Part shown: piece by piece, positions 6,523-14,198 of the stretch
Layout of the letters: each line of letters starts with the position of its first letter
How positions within the stretch are numbered: the stretch's first letter is position 1
Source of the DNA: Candidatus Magasanikbacteria bacterium GW2011_GWC2_45_8
GTDB lineage: Bacteria > Patescibacteriota > Patescibacteriia > Magasanikbacterales > UBA10146
DNA: 21,766 bases
Assembly: GCA_001001925.1 (NCBI GenBank)
Contig: LCLH01000002.1
Location: 1-21,766, forward strand
Direction of reading: 5' to 3'
Notes under the pieces: model-generated
The model's database searches: none
What the model was told of the DNA's origin: nothing
The model's input: only the letters and a program-made list of their open reading frames with translations
Position numbers and translations under genes: made by a program

Positions 6523-8236
6523 AATTATGGCGCGAAAATTTTATCAATATATTCTAAAACGGGGGAGCGGCGCAGGCCTCGTTTTTTTGGTAGCCATATT
6601 TTTTTGGATATATTTATTTTTGTATCGCAATCCATCTGTTACGCAGCTGCCGCAGGTGGAGCAAAATGGCGAAAAATTGCCAGCGTATCTTGTGTTGAAC
6701 CAGCCGGATGAAGCGGTCAATTATTGGTTTATTCGCGCGCTTGCTTTGGGGAGCCGGACAGGCATACCTTTGGAATTGCAATCCATTGTGCCGCAAAAAA
6801 TTCATCCGCGCAGTACCACAATCGTTGATGATATGTTGGTTCCCATCGGGTTTCCGGGTATTATTTTGTTGTATGGGAGTTTGTTGTCTGTGTTAATGCG
6901 CGCGGTTCCGTGGTATTGGTTTAATGTGCTTGCGGTGAGTATTACACCGCTTCTGGGCGCGCTTGCGCCTCTGTTGTTGTACGTGCTTACGCGGCGGTTT
7001 TTTGACCGCTCGGTTGCACTTGTGTCAGCGGTTTTGTTATGGATTCAGCCCGCGTGGTGGTATTACTCTTCGCGTCCGTTTCAACATCATATTTTATTAT
7101 TGTTTTTGCTTTTGTGCACGTTGAACGCGTGCGCGTATGTGTGTACGCGTTCGTTTGCGCGCGGACCTCGCGCAGTGTGGTGGCTCGTAACAGGGCTTTT
7201 GTGGGGTTTGACATTGTATATACGACCGGTTGAGGTAGTATGGGTGAGCACGCTCATGTGCGCGTTTTTGTATGCGTATCGCGCACGATGGGATAAAAAA
7301 GATTTGGTGCCGCTTGCGGCGGGGCTGTGTGTTGCGGGAGCCATATTTTTGGCGACTAATTCATTGTATTACGGCACGCCATTTGGCACCGGATATGTCC
7401 AGCCAAACGCGGCAGGCCAAGCGGGCACGGTTTTGGCTTCGTCCGCGGGTTTGGGAGGGCGTGGTATTCTCTCGGTGATAACACTTCCTTTTGGTTTTCA
7501 TCCGGCGAATATCTGGTACAATTTTAAAGCATATGCGTATCATTTGAGCGGGCTTTGGTTTTGGTTTTTCTTTGCGAGCATCGGGTATCTCATATATGAA
7601 TGGCGCGCCAAGATAATCAATCGGCGCATTGTATGGTGCGCGTGCGCATTGGGTGCGCTTGGAGCGTATTTGTTTGCGTATTACGGAAGCTGGATGTTTT
7701 TTGATAATATTATTCACACGCCGTCAATCGGAAGTTCGTACATGCGATATTTTTTGCCCATTGCGCTCTTGAGCGTCGTGGTGATTGCGTATGCCTTGGT
7801 GCGCGTGGGGCGGAACGGTTTTGTGTTTCGCGCGGGCGTGGCGTTGGCGGTTGTGCTTTTATCGTTGAGTTCATACACGATTGTATTTGCTCCGCTTGAA
7901 GGCTTGGCGTCAATCAAACATACAGTGGAAGGATATTATTTCGTGCGTGAAACATTGCGCGAACAGTTGCCAGTAAACGCGGTGGTGGTAACGCGATATG
8001 CCGATAAGTATTTGTTTCCTCATTTTCAAACACTGGTCTCATGGAGTGCGGAAGATGATTGGCAGGCGATAGAAAAACTTCGCGCGCGCGGCGTTTCCGT
8101 ATTTTGGTATGAGGTGCCCATGAAAGAAACGGAAAAAAATCAAGTTGCTCAATTTTTGTCCGCCAACCACCTGCGCATGTCTCCTGTATTGTTTGTGTGG
8201 GACGGTCTTGAATTGCGGGAAATTGTTAAACAGTAG
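6512..8236 (+). CDS. GT-C-like multi-pass membrane glycosyltransferase
   Basis: The 574-residue protein has an N-terminal membrane helix (about 22-38), a loop with NQPDEAVNYWF (Asp66-Glu67, in the position of the GT-C catalytic acid), at least nine further membrane segments to about residue 455, and a short soluble tail. LYIRPVEVVWV and the PMT_2/ArnT-like layout support membership in the lipid-linked sugar transferases that glycosylate acceptors on the outer face of the membrane. The start is uncertain: ATG 6512 overlaps the upstream gene by 11 bases, while ATG 6527 (MARKFYQYI) would sit four bases after its stop. Its neighbours, a phosphatidyltransferase upstream and an RNA methyltransferase two bases downstream, do not specify the substrate. 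It resembles the other large membrane protein (ending at 3607) in architecture but not obviously in sequence. Confidence 0.78.
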   Translation: MDFKIMARKFYQYILKRGSGAGLVFLVAIFFWIYLFLYRNPSVTQLPQVEQNGEKLPAYLVLNQPDEAVNYWFIRALALGSRTGIPLELQSIVPQKIHPRSTTIVDDMLVPIGFPGIILLYGSLLSVLMRAVPWYWFNVLAVSITPLLGALAPLLLYVLTRRFFDRSVALVSAVLLWIQPAWWYYSSRPFQHHILLLFLLLCTLNACAYVCTRSFARGPRAVWWLVTGLLWGLTLYIRPVEVVWVSTLMCAFLYAYRARWDKKDLVPLAAGLCVAGAIFLATNSLYYGTPFGTGYVQPNAAGQAGTVLASSAGLGGRGILSVITLPFGFHPANIWYNFKAYAYHLSGLWFWFFFASIGYLIYEWRAKIINRRIVWCACALGALGAYLFAYYGSWMFFDNIIHTPSIGSSYMRYFLPIALLSVVVIAYALVRVGRNGFVFRAGVALAVVLLSLSSYTIVFAPLEGLASIKHTVEGYYFVRETLREQLPVNAVVVTRYADKYLFPHFQTLVSWSAEDDWQAIEKLRARGVSVFWYEVPMKETEKNQVAQFLSANHLRMSPVLFVWDGLELREIVKQ

Positions 8237-8238
8237 GT

Positions 8239-8700
8239 ATGAAAGCGCAAGGAGAAATATATGTGATATTGCCCAATATTCGCTCGCGATTTAATGTTGG
8301 TTCAATATTTCGCACCGCAGACGCGGTGGGAGTGAGAAAAATTTTTTTGACTGGCTATACACCGCGGCCGCCGCACTCAAAGATTGACAAGGTGGCGCTT
8401 GGCGCGACAGAAAGCGTGCCGTGGGCATATTTTAGGCAGACAGCGCCGCTAATTAAAAAATTAAAAGCAGAAGGCGTGCAGATTATTGCTTTGGAGAAGA
8501 CGCGCGGGAGTGTTTCGTTGTATAAAATTATTCCAAAATTTCCGTGTGCGCTTATAGTGGGTAATGAGGTAGAGGGGGTTACCGCGCGAGTGCGTAAATT
8601 TGCCGATGCGGTGGTGCATCTACCCATGCGAGGCGTAAAGGAATCTTTGAATGTTTCGGTGGCCTTTGGCGCCGCGGCGTATGTGATACGAAGCAAATAA
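8239..8700 (+). CDS. SpoU/TrmH-family RNA 2'-O-methyltransferase
   Basis: This 153-residue protein is a compact SPOUT (alpha/beta knot) enzyme that methylates ribose 2'-OH groups of tRNA or rRNA using SAM. All three family motifs are visible: motif 1, NIRSRFNVGSIFRTADA (N13, S16, N19, G21, R25); motif 2, ALIVGNEVEGV (about 104-114); and motif 3, LPMRGVKESLNVSVAFG (about 128-144), which forms the knot and SAM pocket. There is no N-terminal RNA-binding extension, as in TrmL-like and other short members. It begins two bases after the membrane glycosyltransferase, so it is translationally linked to it. The target nucleotide cannot be assigned. Confidence 0.92.
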   Translation: MKAQGEIYVILPNIRSRFNVGSIFRTADAVGVRKIFLTGYTPRPPHSKIDKVALGATESVPWAYFRQTAPLIKKLKAEGVQIIALEKTRGSVSLYKIIPKFPCALIVGNEVEGVTARVRKFADAVVHLPMRGVKESLNVSVAFGAAAYVIRSK

Positions 8701-8724
8701 TGAAATTAAATTAAACATGGCATC

Positions 8725-8753
8725 TTGAACCACTTCTCTTTTTAAGCTACAAT
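8725..8753 (+). promoter_or_regulatory. Sigma70-type promoter upstream of the HIT gene
   Basis: TTGAAC (8725-8730), a 17-base spacer and TACAAT (8748-8753) place the transcript start near 8760, about 25 bases before the ATG at 8786. It may also feed the following polysaccharide genes, because no terminator is visible between the HIT gene and the Nudix gene at 9231. Confidence 0.6.
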
Positions 8754-8785
8754 AGAGTTGTGTTCACTTTACTTAAAAATCACCT

Positions 8786-9196
8786 ATGGTTGATTGTATT
8801 TTTTGCAAAATCGTCAACAAAGAATTGCCTTCATATAAGGTGTATGAAGATGTTGCTTTTTACGCGTTTTTGGACATCTTTCCGGTTAATCACGGACATA
8901 TTTTGATTATTCCCAAAACACATTATCCTGATATTTTGCATACACCACCCGAGGTGGCGGAAGGTCTCATGCGTCTCGTGCAAAAAATCGCTCCGGCGGT
9001 TCTTAAAGCAACGAAAAGCGAAGGGTTTAATCTTGGCATGAATACCGGCTCTGTGGCAGGGCAAGCGGTTTTTCACACGCATGCGCATATTATGCCGCGC
9101 TTTCCGGATGACGGGTTGCGTCTGTGGGGGCACAAACCGTATGAACCAGGGCAGATGGAAATCGTATCCAACGCGATTGCAAATGCGATTGCGTAA
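8786..9196 (+). CDS. HIT-family (HINT-like) nucleotide hydrolase
   Basis: The 136-residue protein is a histidine-triad hydrolase, a family that cleaves nucleoside phosphoramidates, adenylates or dinucleoside polyphosphates. The catalytic triad HTHAHIMPR occupies about 97-105 (His97, His99, His101), preceded by GQAVFH. The N-terminus has the typical CIFCKI (Cys4, Cys7), which contributes to a zinc site in many bacterial members, and NHGHILIIPK at about 35-44. Length is typical of the family. It has its own promoter, and it lies 34 bases before the Nudix gene, so it may be co-transcribed with the long operon. A housekeeping role is more likely than one in polysaccharide synthesis. Confidence 0.93.
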   Translation: MVDCIFCKIVNKELPSYKVYEDVAFYAFLDIFPVNHGHILIIPKTHYPDILHTPPEVAEGLMRLVQKIAPAVLKATKSEGFNLGMNTGSVAGQAVFHTHAHIMPRFPDDGLRLWGHKPYEPGQMEIVSNAIANAIA

Positions 9197-9230
9197 TTTC
9201 GTCACAAGCATAGCATTTTAATAGAGTCAC

Positions 9231-9767
9231 ATGCAGAATCATTGGCAGACAATCAAATCCGAAGTGCGCGCTTCCAACCCGTGGTGGACATACATGGTCA
9301 ATGTATTCAAAACACACAAAGGCGTGGAGGGAGAATATCATATTGTCAAGACGCGCGGAGCAAGCATGGTGGTGCCGGTTTTGCCCGATGGGCGTGTTGT
9401 CATTATCAAACAATACCGTTATATTCCGGATCGCGACAGTTGGGAATTTCCTTGCGGACAACTCAAAGAGCACGAGAATTTTGAAGAATGCGCGCGCGCA
9501 GAATTGGAAGAAGAAACAGGGTATCGTGCCGGAGAATTGATCAATATTGGTGAATTTTTGCCATATAACGGCGTGGTGAATGAGTGGTGCCGATTATTTT
9601 TGGCAAAAAATTTGGAAGAGGGAAAGGCGCATCCTGAATCGACGGAAGAAATAGAAGTCAGCACGCGCCGTATTGATGAAATTGACCGCATGATTCATTC
9701 CGGAGAGATTTTTGACGGACAGACACTCGCGGCATGGTCGCTTATGCGGCCTCATCTTTTTTCTTAA
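9231..9767 (+). CDS. Nudix hydrolase, ADP-ribose pyrophosphatase-like
   Basis: This 178-residue protein has the WEFPCGQL entry and Nudix box of the ADP-ribose/nucleotide-sugar pyrophosphatase group: G76-x5-E82-x7-A90-E91-L92-x-E94-E95-x-G97-Y98. The catalytic EExG glutamates are intact. The usual Arg before the first of them is Ala, a variation I regard as tolerable in this subgroup. The preceding strand VVIIKQYRYIPDRDSWEFP is also typical. Such enzymes split ADP-ribose or NDP-sugars into NMP and sugar phosphate. It is the first gene of the compact polysaccharide operon, with the next gene starting one base after its stop, so trimming of activated sugars is possible. General nucleotide sanitation is equally possible. 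Confidence 0.87.
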   Translation: MQNHWQTIKSEVRASNPWWTYMVNVFKTHKGVEGEYHIVKTRGASMVVPVLPDGRVVIIKQYRYIPDRDSWEFPCGQLKEHENFEECARAELEEETGYRAGELINIGEFLPYNGVVNEWCRLFLAKNLEEGKAHPESTEEIEVSTRRIDEIDRMIHSGEIFDGQTLAAWSLMRPHLFS

Positions 9768-9768
9768 T

Positions 9769-10671
9769 ATGCTTACCTACTCGCAACAATCGGATTATCC
9801 CGTGGTCAAAGTTGGCGTCATTTTGTCGGACGAGCAAGGCAGAATACTTCTTACGCGCCGCGCCGCGGAGCCGTTTAAAGATTTTTGGGATATACCGGGC
9901 GGCACGCTGGAGGTGGCGGATTTTAACGCGGAAACCGGCGCGTGCCGTGAAATTAAAGAAGAGTTGGGCGTATCATGTGAACTTCTTTCGCTTGTCGGTA
10001 TCTATTCAAATCCGGAGAGGGACCCCCGGTATCATGCCCTTGCGCTGGTGTATACGGGGAAAATCACCGGCGGCGATATTGTTTTAAATCGGCACGTTGC
10101 CGAATACGCGTGGTTTGACCCGCAGACGCTGCCAAGCAACGTGGGGTTTGAGCACTCTCGCATTCTAAATGATTTTAAAAATAAAAAAATAAGCCTTTTG
10201 TCAATTAAAAGACGCATCTATGCGGAATACACAGAGAAGCCGTTTGCCTATAATGATGCTCGTTTTAAAGATCGCGTACGCGCGGCGTCCGGGGCTATTG
10301 TGATAAAAGGCAATTCCATATTGTTGGCAAAACGGTGCCGTGAACCGTTCAATGGCATGTGGTATATCCCGGGCGGGCATGTTTTGGTCAGAGAAACCAT
10401 GGAAGAAACTTTGGTGCGTGAAATCAGAGAAGAATTGGGCGTTTCATGCCGTGTTGGAAAATTATTTGGAGTATACTCTGACCGCGGACGTGATCCGCGC
10501 AACGCGAGCGTGACGGCATTTTATTTTACGGAACTGGATAGCGAACGGTTTGAAAAAAATTTTGAAGTAAATGATTTTAGATATTTTTCTCTTTCGGAAG
10601 TTCCGGAGCTTGGGTATCACCAGAATATTATAATTGAAGATATCAAAGATTTTTTATCATCGCCTATATGA
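9769..10671 (+). CDS. Protein with two tandem Nudix domains
   Basis: Two Nudix domains lie in one 300-residue chain. Domain 1 spans about 10-125 with PGGTLEVADF and CREIKEELGV, and domain 2 spans about 170-290 with PGGHVLVRETMEETLVREIR. Both repeat the same pattern (ILLTRR-EPF-DFW-IPGG; ILLAKR-EPF-MWYIPGG; GIYSNPERDPR; GVYSDRGRDPR), so an internal duplication is likely. The domain 2 box is canonical, G203-x5-E209-x7-R217-E218 with E221-E222. The domain 1 box has one extra residue between the Gly and the RE pair, and Asp51 replaces the first Glu, so its activity may be altered. I chose ATG 9769, one base after the previous stop, rather than an upstream start inside that gene. The last four bases overlap rmlB. 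Substrates are unknown; the context suggests NDP-sugars or nucleotides. Confidence 0.88.
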   Translation: MLTYSQQSDYPVVKVGVILSDEQGRILLTRRAAEPFKDFWDIPGGTLEVADFNAETGACREIKEELGVSCELLSLVGIYSNPERDPRYHALALVYTGKITGGDIVLNRHVAEYAWFDPQTLPSNVGFEHSRILNDFKNKKISLLSIKRRIYAEYTEKPFAYNDARFKDRVRAASGAIVIKGNSILLAKRCREPFNGMWYIPGGHVLVRETMEETLVREIREELGVSCRVGKLFGVYSDRGRDPRNASVTAFYFTELDSERFEKNFEVNDFRYFSLSEVPELGYHQNIIIEDIKDFLSSPI

Positions 10672-11687
10672 ACACAAAATTATTAGTATGCGGAGGGGCG
10701 GGTTTCATTGGGTCAAATTTTATCCGGTATTTTTTGGACGCGCACCCTGATGCCGAGGTGGTAAATTTTGACAAGCTCACCTATGCCGGCAATTTGGATA
10801 ATTTGCTGGATATCGCGCGGAACCCGCGTTATCATTTTGTGCGGGGCGACATTACGGATTTGGACGCTCTAACAGCAACCATAAAAAAATATGGGATAAC
10901 GAGAGTGATCAATTTTGCCGCCGAAACGCACGTGGACAGGTCCATCCATGGCGGTTGCAAGGATTTTGTGCTTACCAACACGCTTGGGGTGCAGATGCTT
11001 TTGGACGCGGTGCGCGCTAACAACATAGAAAAAATGGTAAATGTTTCCACTGACGAAGTCTATGGCGCGCTTAGGCTGGACGATCCGTCAAAATTTTCCG
11101 AGCACACACCCGTCAATCCCAATATGCCATACGCGGCCGCAAAAGCGGGCGGGGATATGATGTGCCACGCGTATTATGTTACGCACAAAATGCCGGTGAT
11201 TGTTACGCATTGTTCCAATAATTACGGCTCCTATCAATTTCCGGAAAAATTGATTCCTTTTTTTGTGTTTAAATTGTTGAAAGGGGAAAAGGTGCCGATT
11301 TACGGGGATGGTTTGTATGTGCGCGACTGGATTCATGTGCTGGATCATGCACGCGCGCTTGATGTGTTGTTGAGCAAGGGCGCGGCAGGGGAGGTTTACA
11401 ATATCGGCGTAGATAATGAACGGAGCAATCTTGAGATAACGCACATGATATTAAAGATTTTGGACAAAGGCGAGGAATCTATTGAGTATGTGGCGGATCG
11501 TCCCGGGCATGACCGCCGTTACGCCATTGACGCAACCAAAATTTTGTCATTGGGGTGGGTTCCGGAATATACGCGTGAAAAATTTGAACAAGGATTGCGT
11601 GAAACCGTGGACTGGTACCGCACCAATACCACGTGGGTGGAAAAGTTGTGGGTGCGAAAAAACGAACTTAATACGCATATTAAATAA
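10668..11687 (+). CDS. rmlB: dTDP-glucose 4,6-dehydratase
   Basis: RmlB dehydrates dTDP-glucose to dTDP-4-keto-6-deoxyglucose in the cytoplasm, the branch point for many deoxysugars. The 339-residue protein is an extended short-chain dehydrogenase of normal length. It has the NAD-binding loop GGAGFIGSNF (9-18), FDKLTYAGNLDNL (34-46), the catalytic STDEVYG with Thr128-Asp129-Glu130, and Tyr155-x3-Lys159 in PYAAAKAGGD. NNYGSYQFPEKLIP and GDGLYVRDWIHVLDH are the usual substrate-side motifs. It overlaps the tandem Nudix gene by four bases (ATGA) and is followed 11 bases later by the sugar ketoisomerase gene, which would use its product. rmlA, supplying its substrate, is the last gene of the same operon. 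Confidence 0.96.
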   Translation: MNTKLLVCGGAGFIGSNFIRYFLDAHPDAEVVNFDKLTYAGNLDNLLDIARNPRYHFVRGDITDLDALTATIKKYGITRVINFAAETHVDRSIHGGCKDFVLTNTLGVQMLLDAVRANNIEKMVNVSTDEVYGALRLDDPSKFSEHTPVNPNMPYAAAKAGGDMMCHAYYVTHKMPVIVTHCSNNYGSYQFPEKLIPFFVFKLLKGEKVPIYGDGLYVRDWIHVLDHARALDVLLSKGAAGEVYNIGVDNERSNLEITHMILKILDKGEESIEYVADRPGHDRRYAIDATKILSLGWVPEYTREKFEQGLRETVDWYRTNTTWVEKLWVRKNELNTHIK

Positions 11688-11698
11688 GTTTTAAATTT

Positions 11699-12109
11699 AT
11701 GCAATTGCAATTTAAAAAAATTGTTTTCAAGACTTTTACCAATACAGGCATCACTTTGACCCCCGTTGATCTCAAAGATTTTATTGATTTTGAAGTTAAG
11801 CGCGTGTATTACGTTACCGCGTTTGAAAAAGACACGGGTGCACATTGCCACAAGATTGAAAAGGAATTTTTTATCTGCCAGAAGGGGTCAATTACTGCAA
11901 TCATAGATTCTGGCGCGGGGCTTGAAGAATTTGTCATGACAGGTCCCAACGACGCCATGTACGTGGGCAATTATGTGTGGCACGGGTTTACAAACGCGTC
12001 CGCCGATTGCGTGCTTTTAGCGCTTTCTTCCACAAATTATAATCCGGACCGGAGTGATTATGTGCCGGATTATGAGGAATATAAAAAATTAGTAGTGGAA
12101 TTAAAATAA
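11699..12109 (+). CDS. FdtA/QdtA-type dTDP-sugar 3,4-ketoisomerase (WxcM-like cupin)
   Basis: This 136-residue single-domain cupin has the layout of dTDP-4-keto-6-deoxyglucose 3,4-ketoisomerases. It shows FEVKRVYYV (31-39), GAHCHK with His49 and His51 at the places of the paired active-site histidines of FdtA, FFICQKGSITAIID, MYVGNYVWHGF and DCVLLALSSTNYNPDRSDYV. Those enzymes move the keto group from C4 to C3 on the RmlB product, usually ahead of a transaminase. Unusual features are Thr46 where most relatives have Arg before the GxHxH motif, and no aminotransferase nearby. It is clearly shorter than RmlC (about 180 residues) and lacks RmlC's motifs, so I do not call it an epimerase. The gene lies between rmlB and the lytic transglycosylase. 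Exact reaction is inferred. Confidence 0.8.
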   Translation: MQLQFKKIVFKTFTNTGITLTPVDLKDFIDFEVKRVYYVTAFEKDTGAHCHKIEKEFFICQKGSITAIIDSGAGLEEFVMTGPNDAMYVGNYVWHGFTNASADCVLLALSSTNYNPDRSDYVPDYEEYKKLVVELK

Positions 12110-12113
12110 TTGT

Positions 12114-13307
12114 ATGCCGGAGCGAAGAGGATATCACCCGCCGGAGGAAATGTCACCGGAAATTGAGGATGTCGCCTCTGTTTCCGCCACGGGCGCGCCA
12201 AAAAAATTTACGCGCAGGCATTTTTTGGAATTGGCAGGCGCGACTGTAGCCGGCGCTGTGATTGGATCTCGTATTTTTGGAAGTAAAGAATCTGCGGATG
12301 GATCTCGGCGCGGTCCTCATGAAATTCCACCACAGGATAATTTGCCGGTAGAATTTTCGCCTGAAAAAAATGACTTATTGCATGATTCAACCATTAAGGA
12401 GGAAAGAGGGGGAAAAACAGATATTTCAAAAGAATACGGCAAGAAAAAAAAAGAGAAGTATAAAAAAGGCCGGAAAAAAGGCAATACAAAACAACAAGAA
12501 ATAAAAGAATTTTGGGAGCGTTTTCATGCTCCGCAAGCAGGTGCGGTCTTAGAAGAATTGCGCGGTTTCGCAAGAAATTTAGATGACAAAAATCGGTCGG
12601 TAGAAGCTTTGAAATTGGTTGATGAGATAGGTGATTTTGAAGACGCGGAGGTTGTTCGCGCTCGTTTAAACGGCGACGCTCAAGGGAGACTCTCGCGTGA
12701 TTATTTTAAAGTGTTGCTGAAAAAGCCGGAAGTATTTTTGCGCGTCTTGGCACGGGTTGCCGATCAGCATGGCGTTCCATTATCAGTCATGTTGTCTGTA
12801 TTCAGCATTGAAGGCGCAGGGCGGCAAACAAGCAAAAATAGGTTTCAATTGGGACCGGATACGGCACGGAGTTTGGGTCTAGCGGTAACAGATGACAAAG
12901 ATGAACGCGGACATTTTGAAAAAAGCGCGCATGCCGCCGCGCGCTATCTTAAAACTTTATATGGTGGATTTGGCAACCAGTGGGGGTTGGCATTATCGGC
13001 GTATAACGCTGGAGCATCCGGACTTGCTCATTTAATTACTCGTTATTTTAAAGATGCTCACTATACTTCTTCAGGGCATGGTCCGCGGTTTGCAAAAGAA
13101 GATTTAGCACGTCTTGGTATTAATAGCGCCACCTTATATGAAAAAGAAAGCGCGTGGCTTATGACACAAAACAAAAAAAAGCGTTTTGAGTTACGTGCTC
13201 TTTGGTATCCTTTTGCCGCGGAGGCGCTTTCACAGCACGGATGGAGGCTGTTGGAAGAACAACAGAAAAACGAAATCGGCAAATTTATCGCTGGCGGTAC
13301 TCATTAA
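12114..13307 (+). CDS. Tat-exported lytic transglycosylase (SLT domain)
   Basis: The 397-residue protein has a twin-arginine signal (TRRHFLELAGATVAG, Arg34-Arg35, preceded by about 30 hydrophilic residues), a Lys-rich linker at about 106-126, a helical region at about 127-205, and a lysozyme-like SLT domain at about 206-320. The catalytic Glu is Glu233 in SVFSIEGAGRQ. FQLGPDTARSLGL and LALSAYNAG (292-300) are the other family motifs. It would cleave the MurNAc-GlcNAc bond of peptidoglycan outside the membrane. Export by Tat suggests folding before secretion. Its place within deoxysugar genes, four bases after the ketoisomerase, suggests it opens the wall for assembly or attachment of the glycan made by this operon. 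The C-terminal 80 residues are unassigned. Confidence 0.85.
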   Translation: MPERRGYHPPEEMSPEIEDVASVSATGAPKKFTRRHFLELAGATVAGAVIGSRIFGSKESADGSRRGPHEIPPQDNLPVEFSPEKNDLLHDSTIKEERGGKTDISKEYGKKKKEKYKKGRKKGNTKQQEIKEFWERFHAPQAGAVLEELRGFARNLDDKNRSVEALKLVDEIGDFEDAEVVRARLNGDAQGRLSRDYFKVLLKKPEVFLRVLARVADQHGVPLSVMLSVFSIEGAGRQTSKNRFQLGPDTARSLGLAVTDDKDERGHFEKSAHAAARYLKTLYGGFGNQWGLALSAYNAGASGLAHLITRYFKDAHYTSSGHGPRFAKEDLARLGINSATLYEKESAWLMTQNKKKRFELRALWYPFAAEALSQHGWRLLEEQQKNEIGKFIAGGTH

Positions 13308-13328
13308 TTTTTTTATCAGTAAAATCGT

Positions 13329-14198
13329 ATGAAAAAAATTTGTATCATCGGAAACCTCGGGATGCTTGGTCAACAATTAGAAACAGTTTTTCGCGCGGCC
13401 GCGCAGTACGAGGTTGCGGGTTGGGATAGGGGAGATATAGATATTACAGAAGCGCAACAAACGCGTGAAAAAATTATCGCGCTTAAACCTGATATTATCA
13501 TTAATGCCGCGGCGTATAATAATGTAGACAAGGCGGAAACTGATGACAAGGAGCTGGCCATGCGGATTAATGGCGAGGCGGTGGGAACGCTTGCCGCTGT
13601 TGCAAATGAGTTGGGTGCGTTGCTTGTGCATTATTCAAGCGACTATGTTTTTGCAGGAGATGCAAAAATAGGATATAAAGAAATTGACGAACCTTCGCCA
13701 ATAAGCGTTTATGGGGAGTCAAAATTGGCGGGAGAAAAAGCGGCGCGTACCGCGCATTCGTATTATCTTTTGCGCACATCACGCCTTTTTGGGCCTCCGG
13801 CGTCCGGTGTTGGCGCGAAAAAGAGTTTTGTGGATGTAATGCTTGCATTAGCAAAAGAAAAAAAAGAATTTGATTTGGTTGATGAAGAATGGTCAAGTCC
13901 AACGTATGTGGCGGACTTGGCAAAACGCACTAAAGAGATTATTGAACAGCAAGAACCATACGGGCTGTATCATGTAACCAACAGTGGCGCGTGCACGTGG
14001 TTTGGGTTTGGCAAAGAGGTGTTTAAATTGGCGGGTTTATCAGAAGTGGTAACGCGCTCGGTGTCTTCAAGCTCTTTTCCTCGCCCCGCAAAACGTCCGG
14101 CTTATTCGGAGCTCACGAGTATGAAATTGCATCCCATGAGGCCGTGGCAAGATGCGCTTAAGGAGTATATTGAACCAATGGTAATTGAAAAGAAATAA
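13329..14198 (+). CDS. rmlD: dTDP-4-dehydrorhamnose reductase-like protein
   Basis: This 289-residue NAD(P)H-dependent reductase of the RmlD type would reduce a dTDP-keto-deoxysugar, classically dTDP-4-keto-L-rhamnose to dTDP-L-rhamnose. Visible features are the nucleotide-binding loop IIGNLGMLGQQL (6-17), DIDITEAQ, PDIIINAAAYNNVDKAE (54-70), SSDYVFAG (103-110), the catalytic Tyr128-x3-Lys132 in VYGESKLAGE, LLRTSRLFG and the C-terminal FPRPAKRPAYSEL. Length matches the family. It lies 21 bases after the transglycosylase gene and overlaps the first GT2 gene by one base (TAATG). No rmlC occurs in the window, so the true substrate may be the RmlB product or a 3-keto sugar rather than the 3,5-epimerised intermediate. 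Confidence 0.9.
   Translation: MKKICIIGNLGMLGQQLETVFRAAAQYEVAGWDRGDIDITEAQQTREKIIALKPDIIINAAAYNNVDKAETDDKELAMRINGEAVGTLAAVANELGALLVHYSSDYVFAGDAKIGYKEIDEPSPISVYGESKLAGEKAARTAHSYYLLRTSRLFGPPASGVGAKKSFVDVMLALAKEKKEFDLVDEEWSSPTYVADLAKRTKEIIEQQEPYGLYHVTNSGACTWFGFGKEVFKLAGLSEVVTRSVSSSSFPRPAKRPAYSELTSMKLHPMRPWQDALKEYIEPMVIEKK

Noticed and set aside
7361..7717. A minus-strand ORF of 118 codons, and similar ORFs near 7714-7917
   Set aside because: They are antisense to the 574-residue membrane protein, which has a sensible helix pattern. The ORFs result from the GC-skewed codons on the other strand.
11699..12109. RmlC (3,5-epimerase) as the identity of the cupin
   Set aside because: It is too short and has the HxH cupin and VWHGF motifs of FdtA/QdtA-type ketoisomerases instead of RmlC signatures.
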